A DNA stretch of 64,000 bases. It comes from Haliscomenobacter hydrossis DSM 1100. GTDB taxonomy: Bacteria > Bacteroidota > Bacteroidia > Chitinophagales > Saprospiraceae. Where the stretch lies: assembly GCF_000212735.1 (NCBI RefSeq), contig NC_015510.1, forward strand, positions 62,001-126,000. The letters run 5' to 3'. This document shows, one piece after another, positions 25,370 through 34,631 of this stretch (within the stretch, counting starts at the first letter, position 1; every line of letters begins with the position of its first letter). A program made the position numbers and the translations under genes. The notes under the pieces were generated by a model. It was not told the origin of the DNA. It saw only the letters and a list, made by a program, of their open reading frames with translations, and searched no databases.

Positions 25370-26599
25370 ATGAAATTTGAAAACGGCCACTACCTGCTCA
25401 GCGGGGGCATCAATCCACTCAAGCTGGTAGAAAAATACGGCTCACCGCTCTACGTATACGAAGCCGAAACTATTGAGCGCCAATACCAACGCCTCAAGGC
25501 AGCTTTTCAAGTCGAAAAACTCAAAATCAGTTACGCCTGCAAGGCATTGACCAATATTTCCATTCTGAAGTTCATCAAACAGCTGGGGAGCACTATTGAT
25601 TGTGTGTCCATTCAGGAAGTGCAAATGGCGCTGCGGGCAGGATTCGCCCCCGTGGATGTCTTGTACACCCCCAGTGGCGTACATTTTTCCGAAATTGAAG
25701 AGGCGGTAGCCCTAGGTGTACGCATCAATCTGGACAACATTCCCGCGATTGAAAAATTCGGTGAAATTTATCCACACATCCCCATTTGTGTACGCATCAA
25801 CCCGCACATCATGGCGGGGGGCAACCTCAAAACTTCGGTGGGCCACATCGATTCCAAGTTTGGGATTTCCTATCAGCAAATGCCCCTGGTACAAGGTATC
25901 CTGGAAACGACAGGCATGAAACTCGAAGGTTTGCACATGCACACGGGTTCAGACATCCTCAATCCCGATGCCTTTATCGCCGGCGCCGACGTGATGCTGA
26001 ATCTGGCCAAAGATTATCCCGATCTGGATTACATCGATTTTGGCAGCGGGTTTAAAGTTCCTTATAAGCCCAACGATCTGGAAACCAACATCGAAGAATT
26101 GGGAGAAAAACTATCGGCCAAATTCAATACATTTTGCCAGGAATACGGAAGGGCCATCACCATGGTTTTTGAACCCGGCAAGTTTTTGGTCAGCGAAGCG
26201 GGTTCCTTTTTGGTCACGGTGAATGTGGTCAAACACGGTGTCACGACCGTGTTTGCTGGTGTAGATTCGGGCCTGAACCACCTGATTCGCCCGATGTTTT
26301 ATGATGCCTATCACCGCATCAGCAACTTATCCAACCCTGAAGGCAAAACCCAGACTTACAACGTGGTGGGCTACATCTGCGAAACGGATACCTTTGCCAC
26401 CAAACGTGAGATTCCGGAGATTGCCCCCGGAGACGTGCTTTGTATGCACAATGCTGGTGCTTACTGTTACTCCATGGCCTCCAACTACAATTCACGCCTG
26501 CGTCCCGCCGAAGTGTTGATTTATCAGGGAAAAGATTTCCTGATTCGGGAACGCGAAACGATAGAAGACTTGTTTAAGCATCAGATTGATGTGTTTTAA
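25370..26599 (+). CDS. lysA: diaminopimelate decarboxylase
   Basis: A 409-residue PLP enzyme, fold type III, converting meso-diaminopimelate to L-lysine. The PLP lysine is K58 in ISYACKALTN. Further signature blocks are GLHMHTGSDI, YIDFGSGFKVPY, FEPGKFLVSEAG and HNAGAYCYSMASNYNSRLRP. ATG 25370 is preferred over 25340, because a degenerate -7 box (GATATTTG, 25335-25342) overlaps the longer start and the family N-terminus aligns with MKFENGHYLL. It is followed by the TTCGGGG palindrome. Confidence 0.95.
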   Translation: MKFENGHYLLSGGINPLKLVEKYGSPLYVYEAETIERQYQRLKAAFQVEKLKISYACKALTNISILKFIKQLGSTIDCVSIQEVQMALRAGFAPVDVLYTPSGVHFSEIEEAVALGVRINLDNIPAIEKFGEIYPHIPICVRINPHIMAGGNLKTSVGHIDSKFGISYQQMPLVQGILETTGMKLEGLHMHTGSDILNPDAFIAGADVMLNLAKDYPDLDYIDFGSGFKVPYKPNDLETNIEELGEKLSAKFNTFCQEYGRAITMVFEPGKFLVSEAGSFLVTVNVVKHGVTTVFAGVDSGLNHLIRPMFYDAYHRISNLSNPEGKTQTYNVVGYICETDTFATKREIPEIAPGDVLCMHNAGAYCYSMASNYNSRLRPAEVLIYQGKDFLIRERETIEDLFKHQIDVF

Positions 26600-26603
26600 A
26601 TAG

Positions 26604-26680
26604 GGTTCGGGGGTTCGGGGTTCGAAAGTTCGGGGGTTGACGCTGAACCTTCGAACCCCCGAATCCCCGAACCCCCAAAC
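26604..26680. repeat. palindrome of GGTTCGGGG words
   Basis: GGTTCGGGGGTTCGGGGTTC-type words on the left are complemented by GAACCCCCGAATCCCCGAAC on the right, with a short GACGCTG loop. It lies between co-directional lysA and valS, so it is not limited to convergent junctions. Confidence 0.8.
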
Positions 26681-26689
26681 CTTTTTCTT

Positions 26690-29425
26690 ATGTCCTTGTC
26701 CACACGTTACACCCCTCAAGAGATTGAAAGCAAGTGGTATCAACACTGGCTGGAGCGGCGATATTTCCATTCCGAACCCGACGACCGTGAGCCTTTTACC
26801 GTGGTGATCCCTCCGCCCAATGTCACCGGGGTGCTGCACATGGGGCATATGCTCAACAATACCATCCAGGACATCCTCATCCGCAAGGCGCGGTTGGATG
26901 GCAAAAACGCCTGTTGGATACCCGGTACCGACCACGCTTCGATTGCCACCGAAGCCAAAGTAGTACAACAGCTGCGCGCACAGGGCATCCGCAAAACCGA
27001 CATCGGCCGCGAAGCTTTTTTACAACACGCCTTTGAGTGGAAAGACAAATACGGCGGCATCATTCTCGATCAGCTCAAACGCCTGGGCGCTTCCTGTGAT
27101 TGGGAACGTACGCGTTTTACGATGGAAGATAGCCTGTCCGAGGCGGTGATCCGGGTGTTTGTAGACTTGTATGGCAAAAAAAGAATCTACCGCGACTGGC
27201 GCATCACCAACTGGGACCCTGAAGCGAAAACGGTACTCTCCAACGAAGAGGTGATTTACAGCGAGGAAAACGCGCAATTGTTTCACCTGCGCTATGCCTT
27301 AGAGGGCGACGCCAGTCAAGGCATCGTTATCGCTACCCAACGTCCGGAAACCATCATGGCCGACGTGGCTGTGGCCGTTCACCCCGACGATGAACGTTTT
27401 CAACACCTGATTGGCAAAAACGTACTGATCCCCCTGATCGATCGGGCTATTCCCATCATTGCCGACACTTATGTTGACCGTGAATTTGGAACTGGTGCCT
27501 TAAAAATCACCCCGGCGCACGATCAAAATGACTACGAAATCGGGCAACGTTTTAAGCTGCCCGTCATCGATATCCTGACTGAAGACGGTAAACTCAATGA
27601 AAAGGCCCGAATCCTGATTGGCGAAGACCGTTTTGTGGCCCGTAAAAAAATCCGCAAACTCCTCGAGGAATCCGGGCATTTGATCAAGCTGGAAGATTAC
27701 CGCACTAAAATTGGCCGTTCCGAACGCACCAGTGCTGTAGTTGAACCCCGGCTGACCTTGCAGTGGTTTGTAGACATGAAAAAATTCGCCCACTCGGCCC
27801 TGGAAGCGGTACGCAGTGGTGAAGTGAAGTTTTATCCAGAACATTTCTGGAACATGTACAACTCCTGGCTCAACGAAGACAACGTCCGGGATTGGTGCAT
27901 CTCCCGCCAGTTGTGGTGGGGTCAACGTATTCCCGCCTGGTACCTGGCCACAGAGCGTATGGGCGAAGAAAACCACATTTTTGTAGCCGACACTGCCGAA
28001 GATGCCCTGGCGCAAGCCCGCGAAAAAACGGGCAATGCCGACCTGAGCCTTGCAGATTTACGGCAAGAAGAAGACGTAGTGGATACTTGGTTTTCTTCCT
28101 GGTTGTGGCCCATTTCGGTTTTTGATGGTTTCAAAACCCAGGAGGAATTAAAATACTACTACCCGACCAGCATATTGGTGACGGGTTGGGACATCATGTT
28201 TTTCTGGGTAGCACGCATGATCATGTCGGGATACGAGTGGGCACCGGAATTGATCCCTGACGTGGTGAAGGAAAAAGGCGCCATGCCTTTCCGGGGCGTT
28301 TATTTCACGGGAATGGTACGTGACAATTTGCGCCGCAAAATGAGCAAATCTTTGGGCAACTCGCCCGACGCTTTGGCTTTGTTGGATAATTACGGTGCAG
28401 ACGGCGTACGTTTTGGCATGTTGTCCAGCGCTGCTGCGGGCAATGACATCATTTTTGATGCACCCATTGGCAAAGACGGCGTACTCAACGAGAGTAAACT
28501 CTGCGAGCAAGGCCGCAATTTCTGCAATAAAATGTGGAATGCCCTGCGCCTGATCAAAAGTTGGGAAGTGACCGATAAAGCCGTTGATGGCGAAACCGAG
28601 CAAGTCAATCAACTGGCGGCAACCTGGATGGAGCATAAACTGAACCAGACCCTGGCTCAGGTGGAAGTGATGTTCACCGAATACCGCTTGTCAGAAGCTT
28701 TGATGACCTTGTACAAGTTCATTTGGGACGATTTCTGTGCTTGGTACCTGGAGATGATCAAACCGGCTTATGAGGCCCCCATTGATCGCCAGACCTTAGA
28801 GCAGAGCATCGCCCTTTTCGAGCGCATGATGACGCTCTTACACCCCTTTATGCCCTTTGTGACGGAGGAAATTTGGCACCAATTGCGCGAACGCCCCACA
28901 GGGGACGATTGTGTGATCAGTACCTATCTCAAAGCTGCTGCTTTTGACGCTGTTTTTATTGAAAAAATTGAACGCGCCAAGGGTTTGGTAACGGGTGTAC
29001 GCGAAATCCGCAACAACAACGGTTTGAAGCAAAAAGAACTGCTCAAGGTTTTTGCCCAGGAAACCCCCAGCAGCCGCGAATTGTTGGTGATGGAGGGCTT
29101 GCTGCCCATGGTGGTAAAAATGGCCAGCCTGGAGTTTTTACAAATCACCAGCGCCGAAATCAGCAACGGGGTTGCTTTCCTGGTAGGGAATGAAAAATTC
29201 TACGTGGAACTGGAACAGGCCATCGATGTAGAGGAAGAACGCAAACGCCTGCAAAAGGAACTGGAGTACTATCAGGGCTTTGTAAAATCGGTACAAAACA
29301 AGCTGAGCAATGAAAAATTTGTCAGCGGTGCTCCGGCAGAGGTCGTGAACAAGGAGAAGCAGAAGCTGGCCGACGGAGAAATGAAGATGAAGAATTTGGC
29401 GGAAGAGTTGGGGAAGTTGGGGTAG
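26690..29425 (+). CDS. valS: valine--tRNA ligase
   Basis: A 911-residue class I synthetase charging tRNA-Val. The HIGH-type motif is HMGHM (residues 50-54, after PPPNVTGVL), the WIPGTDHASIATE and TTIQRPET-like IATQRPETIMADVAV editing blocks are present, and the KMSKS loop reads RRKMSKSLGNSPD. The anticodon-binding domain and C-terminal coiled coil (DVEEERKRLQKELEYYQG) are complete, so length and architecture are normal. It follows lysA across a palindrome that may terminate lysA or attenuate transcription. It is convergent with queA. Confidence 0.97.
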   Translation: MSLSTRYTPQEIESKWYQHWLERRYFHSEPDDREPFTVVIPPPNVTGVLHMGHMLNNTIQDILIRKARLDGKNACWIPGTDHASIATEAKVVQQLRAQGIRKTDIGREAFLQHAFEWKDKYGGIILDQLKRLGASCDWERTRFTMEDSLSEAVIRVFVDLYGKKRIYRDWRITNWDPEAKTVLSNEEVIYSEENAQLFHLRYALEGDASQGIVIATQRPETIMADVAVAVHPDDERFQHLIGKNVLIPLIDRAIPIIADTYVDREFGTGALKITPAHDQNDYEIGQRFKLPVIDILTEDGKLNEKARILIGEDRFVARKKIRKLLEESGHLIKLEDYRTKIGRSERTSAVVEPRLTLQWFVDMKKFAHSALEAVRSGEVKFYPEHFWNMYNSWLNEDNVRDWCISRQLWWGQRIPAWYLATERMGEENHIFVADTAEDALAQAREKTGNADLSLADLRQEEDVVDTWFSSWLWPISVFDGFKTQEELKYYYPTSILVTGWDIMFFWVARMIMSGYEWAPELIPDVVKEKGAMPFRGVYFTGMVRDNLRRKMSKSLGNSPDALALLDNYGADGVRFGMLSSAAAGNDIIFDAPIGKDGVLNESKLCEQGRNFCNKMWNALRLIKSWEVTDKAVDGETEQVNQLAATWMEHKLNQTLAQVEVMFTEYRLSEALMTLYKFIWDDFCAWYLEMIKPAYEAPIDRQTLEQSIALFERMMTLLHPFMPFVTEEIWHQLRERPTGDDCVISTYLKAAAFDAVFIEKIERAKGLVTGVREIRNNNGLKQKELLKVFAQETPSSRELLVMEGLLPMVVKMASLEFLQITSAEISNGVAFLVGNEKFYVELEQAIDVEEERKRLQKELEYYQGFVKSVQNKLSNEKFVSGAPAEVVNKEKQKLADGEMKMKNLAEELGKLG

Positions 29426-29442
29426 CCCCCTGGGCTCCCAAC
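29416..29442. terminator. GC-rich hairpin between valS and queA
   Basis: GTTGGG-(GT)-AGCCC (29416-29428) pairs with GGGCT-CCCAAC (29432-29442), leaving a 2-nt bulge and tiny loop. It spans the valS stop and precedes the convergent queA end. Half of a GTTGAAAAG word follows, so it may be a worn member of the palindrome class. Confidence 0.6.
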
Positions 29443-29445
29443 CCT

Positions 29446-30741
29446 TCAACTTTTCAACTCAATATAACACCCATCCCCATAACTCAAGAAGCGGTAGTCG
29501 TGCTCCAGGGCATATTGGTACATTTCTTTCCACCTGTTGCCCATGAGTGCGGCGACCAGCAGCAATAATGTGCTTCCCGGTTGGTGAAAATTGGTACACA
29601 ACCCACTGATCATCCTGATTGTATACCCAGGAGCAATCAACAATTGGGTTTTTGCCACCATGCGGTCTAGCCCCTGCTGATCCATCCAATCCAACAAAGC
29701 CGACAGGGCACGGGGTACATCCGTTGTTTCATGGGCAAGCTGGTAGGCGTCCCACTGCTTGATCTCCAGGTCTTCATGTGATAGATCACTGAGCGAAGCC
29801 GAAGCGCGGTTGCTGAGCGAAGCCGAAGCGCGGTTGCTGAGCGAAGCCGAAGCATCGAGCAACTTGCAACCCATCAAAAACAGGCTTTCCAAGGTTCTCA
29901 ACGTAGTCGTTCCAACCGCAATAACTGGTCTTTTCTCCGAGTAGGCTGTGTACAAATCCTGAATGAGGTACCGGGAGACATCAAAATATTCGGCGTGCAT
30001 ATCGTGGTTACCAATGGTGGTTGCACTTACGGGTTTGAAGGTGCCGGCACCTACGTGCAAGGTCACATAGGCAAGGTCGATGTTTTTTGCCCGCAAATCA
30101 TCAAAAACTTTTTCTGTAAAGTGCAATCCGGCAGTAGGCGCAGCCACCGAACCTTCCAAATTGGCATAAATGGTTTGGTAGCGCTCCCGATCCAGTTCTT
30201 CAGCTTCCCGATCCAGGTAAGGGGGTAAGGGAATCTGCCCAATGGCACTGAGCACTTCTGCGAAGGTAAATTCAGAAGGTTGCCAACGAAATTTGATGTG
30301 AAAGTAGGTGTCGGTTCGTTCAATCACTTCCGCAGAAAGCAAGTATTCCCGGTAACTGTCGGTACCCCACACTGCGGTTACCGTACCTTCTTTCCATTTT
30401 TTTGCCCCGCCGACGAAACATTTCCAGGTGGTTTCGCCGTGTCGTGCCATTTCTACACTGAGCTCTCCAATGGGCTCCAGGCAAAAAATTTCCACCATTC
30501 CACCCGTGGGTTTGGCCATGTGCAGACGCGCAGGAATTACCTTGGTGTTGTTGAAAAGCATCAAGGCACCATTGGGAATGTAATGATGGATATTGGCATA
30601 AATATCTTCCTGAAAACCAGAGGCGACATCAATGGCAACGAGCAATTTGGAGGCATCCCTTAGCGGTAAAGGGTACTTTGCAATCCGCCCTTCCGGCAAA
30701 ACATATTGGTAATCTTCAATTCGGATATCTTGAACACGCAT
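29446..30741 (-). CDS. queA: SAM:tRNA ribosyltransferase-isomerase QueA
   Basis: A 431-residue enzyme of queuosine synthesis that transfers and isomerises the ribosyl group of SAM onto 7-aminomethyl-7-deazaguanine in tRNA. Signature blocks are LPEGRIAKYPLPLRDASKLL, FNNTKVIPARL, PYLDREAEELDRERYQTIYA, AAPTAGLHFT, VTLHVGAGTFKPV and NFHQPGSTLLLLVAAL. It is longer than E. coli QueA (356 aa). Part of the excess is a tandem repeat insertion encoding repeated ASASLSNR near residues 300-318 (DNA 29790-29853). The insert lies before the conserved C-terminal lobe and seems tolerated. The last residues (ELKS) are encoded by a GTTGAAAAG word at the gene end. Confidence 0.93.
   Translation of the reverse strand: MRVQDIRIEDYQYVLPEGRIAKYPLPLRDASKLLVAIDVASGFQEDIYANIHHYIPNGALMLFNNTKVIPARLHMAKPTGGMVEIFCLEPIGELSVEMARHGETTWKCFVGGAKKWKEGTVTAVWGTDSYREYLLSAEVIERTDTYFHIKFRWQPSEFTFAEVLSAIGQIPLPPYLDREAEELDRERYQTIYANLEGSVAAPTAGLHFTEKVFDDLRAKNIDLAYVTLHVGAGTFKPVSATTIGNHDMHAEYFDVSRYLIQDLYTAYSEKRPVIAVGTTTLRTLESLFLMGCKLLDASASLSNRASASLSNRASASLSDLSHEDLEIKQWDAYQLAHETTDVPRALSALLDWMDQQGLDRMVAKTQLLIAPGYTIRMISGLCTNFHQPGSTLLLLVAALMGNRWKEMYQYALEHDYRFLSYGDGCYIELKS
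29790..29853. repeat. 24-bp tandem repeat inside queA
   Basis: Two full copies of TGAGCGAAGCCGAAGCGCGG plus TTGC (29790-29813, 29814-29837) and a partial third copy (29838-29853). The multiple of three keeps the frame, adding eight residues per copy. The unit resembles the reverse complement of the CTCCGCTC core in the palindrome loops. Confidence 0.9.
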
Positions 30742-30757
30742 ACTAAAACCATTAAAG

Positions 30758-30797
30758 AATAAAGACAGGCCGCGAAGATACGTGACCTGTCCTTATT
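30758..30797 (-). terminator. imperfect 12-bp hairpin between queA and the beta-propeller gene
   Basis: AATAAAGACAGG (30758-30769) pairs with CCTGTCCTTATT (30786-30797) with one mismatch and a 16-nt loop. It lies just beyond the 3' end of the minus-strand propeller gene (30823), so is probably its terminator. Confidence 0.55.
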
Positions 30798-30822
30798 GTT
30801 CAACTATTCTCCCCTACCCTTT

Positions 30823-33447
30823 TTACGGTTGAGCAGTAGATGAGGTTTTGACAAAGCGCATTGATTTGCCTTTCCCGTTGGTCAGGTAGTAGATGCCATT
30901 GGGTAAATCGTTGATCTGGAGATTGACTTTATTAAAGCCTTGAACCATTTCAACAACTTGATCCTTGGTTTGTACTCTACCCATCAAATCCAGAATGTAC
31001 AAGCGGCTGGTGCCACCTTCTGCGGCATAGAACTCAACATTGAGCACGTCTTGTGCAGGGTTAGGATACACTTTGAAGTTGGTGTTTTGCAATTCCTTAT
31101 CCGAAAGCTTGCTGGCAATTTCTGGCGCAATAAACGGTGTTGTGCCGTAAAGGTCAGATTCCCAAACTCCACGTCCGTAAGTCGCTGCGCGAATTTTGCC
31201 CAGACTATACTGGATTTCCAGGTCAGCAATTTCTACATTGGGCAACTGGGCATTGAACAAAATCCAATCACTCATGGTGTTGTCGCGGTAGTATACACCC
31301 ACATCCATACCCAGGTATACTCCACCGTTGCTGCCATTTGAATAGGCTACACAGTTGGCAGGAATATTCGGCAACGTACCAGTTACATTGGTCCAGGAGC
31401 TTCCCCCATTAGTAGACTTGAATACTTTTTGGCCTGCATTATAGCCACTGACCGTAACCCAAATGTTGTTCGAGTTGGTATTGTCGATCGCAATTGATCC
31501 AACCCGTCCTACGTTGGTAGGGTTGGTCAGGGTAGTCCATGAATTGCTTCCGCTGGTCGTTTTTCTCAATTGAGCACCTGCAGACAGATCTGCATCAAAA
31601 CTATAATAGACCACATTGGCATTGTTAGGTGCCACCGCAATAGCCCGAATGCTTGGACCCGAGGTAGAATTGGAGCCTATTTTTGTCCATCTTACATTTG
31701 AAGATGTTCCCGTGGTCGACTTCCAAATGTTTTTGAAACCAATGTAGATGGTTGCGGGTGCACTGGGTGCCAGGGCAAATGGAGTGATCCAACCACCTTG
31801 CTCGGTTGTACTGGGTTTTATCGTCGTCCAGGTGGAACCACCATTGGCAGAGCGTTTAATGTCCCCATAGTACAATTCGCCATACATGTAATTACCATTG
31901 GATGGGTTGATGGCACAATCCATTCCATCTCCACCGATTTCATCCGTCCAAGTGCCGGTAGCGCTCCGCAGTTTGGTGCCATTGTCTTGCAAACCACCAA
32001 TTAATGTGGCGCTGGTTTGGGCTACACCCAAACGATACAATTGGCTAATGGCCATGGTGTTGGTGAGGTCAGTCCAGCTGGTACCCCCATTGGTAGTCCG
32101 ATAGATCCCCCCGTCGTTGCCTTGAAACAAGGTAGTATTGTTTTGAAATTCCAACGCGTGCTTGTCCGCGTGGACCACTGGAACAGAACCCGAAGAAGTC
32201 CACATGGTATTGATGGTCCAGGACGTACCCCCATTGGTAGATTTCCAGGTGTTTACACCGCCTAGATAGATGACATTGGCATTGGTCGGGTCAGTAACGA
32301 TAGTGAGGTCGTACCAGCCTTGTCCACCCGCGTCATTACCGGTCGCATTCCAACCCAACAAGTTAGGCGTAGAGGCTTTGAGCGCCCAGGCAGTACCCCC
32401 ATTGGTCGAAGAGTAGAAACCATTGAATCCACTGTCGGAAGACTTGGAATATACCACACCTACATAATCGGTGTTTGCAGGTGAAACGGTTAATTCAGCC
32501 CGATTAGAAGCGGTCAAAGAATGGACTTGTGTCCAGGTAACCCCATTGTCCGTAGAACGAAAAACTTGTGCGGTAGTGCCATTGACTGCGGTGGCGTAAA
32601 AAGTACCCGCTGAACCAGGCATTTGTTCGAGATCATAAAATACCCCGGTATTGGCTTGCGTCCAATTGGCTCCAGCATCATCGGTATAAAAAATTCCGAT
32701 AGAAGTCGCTACTAGAATTCTTCCAGATGGGTTTTTTACCAATTTACGGGTGTAGCGTACATCCGAACGCACCCAGTTCAACCCCGTAGTTGACCAGGTA
32801 GCACCGCCATCAGTCGACTTGAGGATACCTACTGATGGGGAATCCCGACCATCACCATCGCCAGTTGAGAGATAAATGGTGTTGGGAGTAGCCGGGTCAA
32901 CCAGGATGGAACTAACCCCAAGGCTGGGTCCGAAATCAGTAAGTGCCGTCCAGGAAGTACCTCCATTGGTTGTTTTCCAAACCCCACCGCCTGCGCTGCC
33001 AACGTAAATTATGCTGGAATTAGTGGGATCAAAAGCAATGGCGTTGAGGCGACCAATCCCGGCATAACCTCCGGTAGAAGAGGTTGGCCCCATTGGCGAC
33101 CAGGTGCCTACAGGGGTCAGTGAACTGGTCACTTCTCCTGGGGCAAAACCACGTGCTTTTTGGTAGTTTTTGAATTCTTCTTCGGTGGTTCCGGCTTTTG
33201 GTAGCGAGCCATCCGGCATCAAACGATCTTCCCAGTAGTTTTGCCAACGCAAGAAAGGCTTGTAACCCTTACCTTTTTCAGGCGTTTTGTCTTTCCAAAA
33301 TTCCTTGAATTGGTTTTTTGCCGCTTCAAAACTTGCTTTGTCTCCTTTTTCCATTAAATCCACCCAGGGCTGGGCGTAAGCAGAAAAAGTACAACATGTA
33401 GTAAACCATAACAATAGAGCAGTTGCTCTGAACAAGTGTTTTTTCAT
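30823..33447 (-). CDS. secreted VPS10/sortilin-type beta-propeller with T9SS domain
   Basis: An 874-residue protein with a signal peptide (MKKHLFRATALLLWFTTCCT, ending AYA-QPW). Many Asp-box/BNR-like repeats follow (WKTTNGGTSWTALT, STDGGATWSTTG, STNGGSSWTNVTG), typical of sortilin/VPS10-type ten-bladed propellers. The C-terminal domain (VYPNPAQDVLNVEF, LYILDLMGRVQTKDQ, LPNGIYYLTN) is a type A T9SS sorting domain. It is likely surface-attached or secreted; ligand or glycan binding is inferred, with no catalytic residues identified. The repeated NGGTSWT motif produces repeated DNA words inside the gene. Confidence 0.9.
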   Translation of the reverse strand: MKKHLFRATALLLWFTTCCTFSAYAQPWVDLMEKGDKASFEAAKNQFKEFWKDKTPEKGKGYKPFLRWQNYWEDRLMPDGSLPKAGTTEEEFKNYQKARGFAPGEVTSSLTPVGTWSPMGPTSSTGGYAGIGRLNAIAFDPTNSSIIYVGSAGGGVWKTTNGGTSWTALTDFGPSLGVSSILVDPATPNTIYLSTGDGDGRDSPSVGILKSTDGGATWSTTGLNWVRSDVRYTRKLVKNPSGRILVATSIGIFYTDDAGANWTQANTGVFYDLEQMPGSAGTFYATAVNGTTAQVFRSTDNGVTWTQVHSLTASNRAELTVSPANTDYVGVVYSKSSDSGFNGFYSSTNGGTAWALKASTPNLLGWNATGNDAGGQGWYDLTIVTDPTNANVIYLGGVNTWKSTNGGTSWTINTMWTSSGSVPVVHADKHALEFQNNTTLFQGNDGGIYRTTNGGTSWTDLTNTMAISQLYRLGVAQTSATLIGGLQDNGTKLRSATGTWTDEIGGDGMDCAINPSNGNYMYGELYYGDIKRSANGGSTWTTIKPSTTEQGGWITPFALAPSAPATIYIGFKNIWKSTTGTSSNVRWTKIGSNSTSGPSIRAIAVAPNNANVVYYSFDADLSAGAQLRKTTSGSNSWTTLTNPTNVGRVGSIAIDNTNSNNIWVTVSGYNAGQKVFKSTNGGSSWTNVTGTLPNIPANCVAYSNGSNGGVYLGMDVGVYYRDNTMSDWILFNAQLPNVEIADLEIQYSLGKIRAATYGRGVWESDLYGTTPFIAPEIASKLSDKELQNTNFKVYPNPAQDVLNVEFYAAEGGTSRLYILDLMGRVQTKDQVVEMVQGFNKVNLQINDLPNGIYYLTNGKGKSMRFVKTSSTAQP

Positions 33448-33902
33448 ACTAATCAGTTTATTTGAAAAATTTGAAGATGCACAAATTAGAATCCTTTAAA
33501 GGTGTAAAGGAACAAATGAAATTGTATTGGCTGGAACACTTGCAAAATTAAACTATGCTAAGATAAGTTACTTTTTCAGAGTGGCAACTATTATTTTGAA
33601 TGCTTAGCGAAAAATGTGAAATTTCTAATCTGAATCAAGCACAAGTCGCCGAGGGCGCGAACGACCCCGGCGAACCTGTCAGCCTCAAGACTGATTACAG
33701 TATTTCAGAAGGTGTCAATAAAAAAGTTCTATTGCTAGCACAGTGTCTACAGTGGAGGCTATAACACAATTGAAATTGAATATGGGAAATTGGTGAATAT
33801 GGGAGAAAGTATGGATCTAAATCCGAGGTGTAAGGAAATGGAAGCTATTGCGTTGTAAAATTAAGAATAAAATGATTTATAAAAATAAAATTATAATTTT
33901 TT
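33448..33902. other. 455-bp AT-rich intergenic region
   Basis: No supportable gene. It includes the upstream region of the propeller gene, with TTTG about 20 nt before a TCTAATTTG box on the minus strand (weak promoter). An unrecognised 54-codon frame at 33600-33764 has an isolated GC-rich patch (GCCGAGGGCGCGAACGACCC) that may be a decayed gene fragment. Confidence 0.4.
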
Positions 33903-34499
33903 TTACAAAACTATGAAAGAATCGAAAAAACGGTCGCTCGCAGCATTAATCGCCATGTCTTTTACCGTAACTGTTTGAATGGTGTAAAAGCGATTACCCA
34001 CCATAAAAGCTCGGGTTTTAATCAGCGCTTCACCCCGCAAATAATTAATGCGCCACAATTTACCCGGAAACCCTTTGAGCGTGATGTCATTTTGATAAGC
34101 CAGTTCACCATTTACACTTTTTATGGCCTGATCTATACTGGCATCAAAAAAGTCTTTGAGCAATTCGGTTGAATCAGAATGAATGGTTCCTGGAGGATAA
34201 TCACAAAAGGTGATCATGTAGAACAGATTTTCGGCATTTTTCTGGGTATTGTTGTAGATCAGAATATGGTAGGCGAGTTTTCCAATGTCCGTATACACCG
34301 AATCAACAGCTTTGTCAAAATCTCCCGGGGTCAATACTTGAAACTTCCCCTCGATGGACTTGTATTCTTTCCAGGGATGCACCCGCCAATCCTCAGCCGA
34401 AGTGCGTACAAAGGTGTCGCGAAGTATCTGTGCGGGAACCAGTACCGGAAGAACACTACAAAAAAGGCCCACAATCAACAGTTTTTGAACAAGTTTCAT
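33903..34499 (-). CDS. hypothetical exported protein
   Basis: A 198-residue protein from ATG 34499, with a signal peptide (MKLVQKLLIVGLFCSVLPVL, cleavage near VPA-QIL). A longer frame to 34589 adds 30 residues that would bury the signal. The mature part (KSIEGKFQVLTPGDFDKAV, HILIYNNTQKNAENLFYMIT, TLKGFPGKLWRINYLRGEAL, YTIQTVTVKDMAINAASDRF) has the pattern of a PsbP-like/DUF1795-type fold, but I cannot name the family with certainty. It is divergent from pncB. Function unknown. Confidence 0.8.
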   Translation of the reverse strand: MKLVQKLLIVGLFCSVLPVLVPAQILRDTFVRTSAEDWRVHPWKEYKSIEGKFQVLTPGDFDKAVDSVYTDIGKLAYHILIYNNTQKNAENLFYMITFCDYPPGTIHSDSTELLKDFFDASIDQAIKSVNGELAYQNDITLKGFPGKLWRINYLRGEALIKTRAFMVGNRFYTIQTVTVKDMAINAASDRFFDSFIVL

Positions 34500-34582
34500 C
34501 TCCATTCTATTTCCGTATTTGAGCGTTTTTTGTGCGTAAAAGTTGTATTCCAGAAAATATTTTTTCGTTTGAGCCACTTTTT

Positions 34583-34614
34583 TTTGCAAAATATAAAAAA
34601 GGCGCGTACCTTAG
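34583..34614 (+). promoter_or_regulatory. pncB promoter, -33 TTTG / -7 TACCTTAG, 20-bp spacer
   Basis: TTTG (34583-34586), a 20-nt spacer and TACCTTAG (34607-34614) fit the Bacteroidota consensus with one mismatch in the -7 box. Transcription would start about 12 nt before the GTG at 34632. Confidence 0.55.
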
Positions 34615-34631
34615 TTTTAAAATCAAACTAA

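Noticed and set aside
26604-26680. tRNA-like GGTTCGAA word
   Set aside because: It is part of the GGTTCGGGG palindrome; no acceptor stem, anticodon arm or CCA context.
33600-33764. 54-codon frame (starts MLSEKCEISNLNQAQ)
   Set aside because: No recognisable family, no promoter or neighbour logic; may be a decayed fragment, too weak to call a gene.
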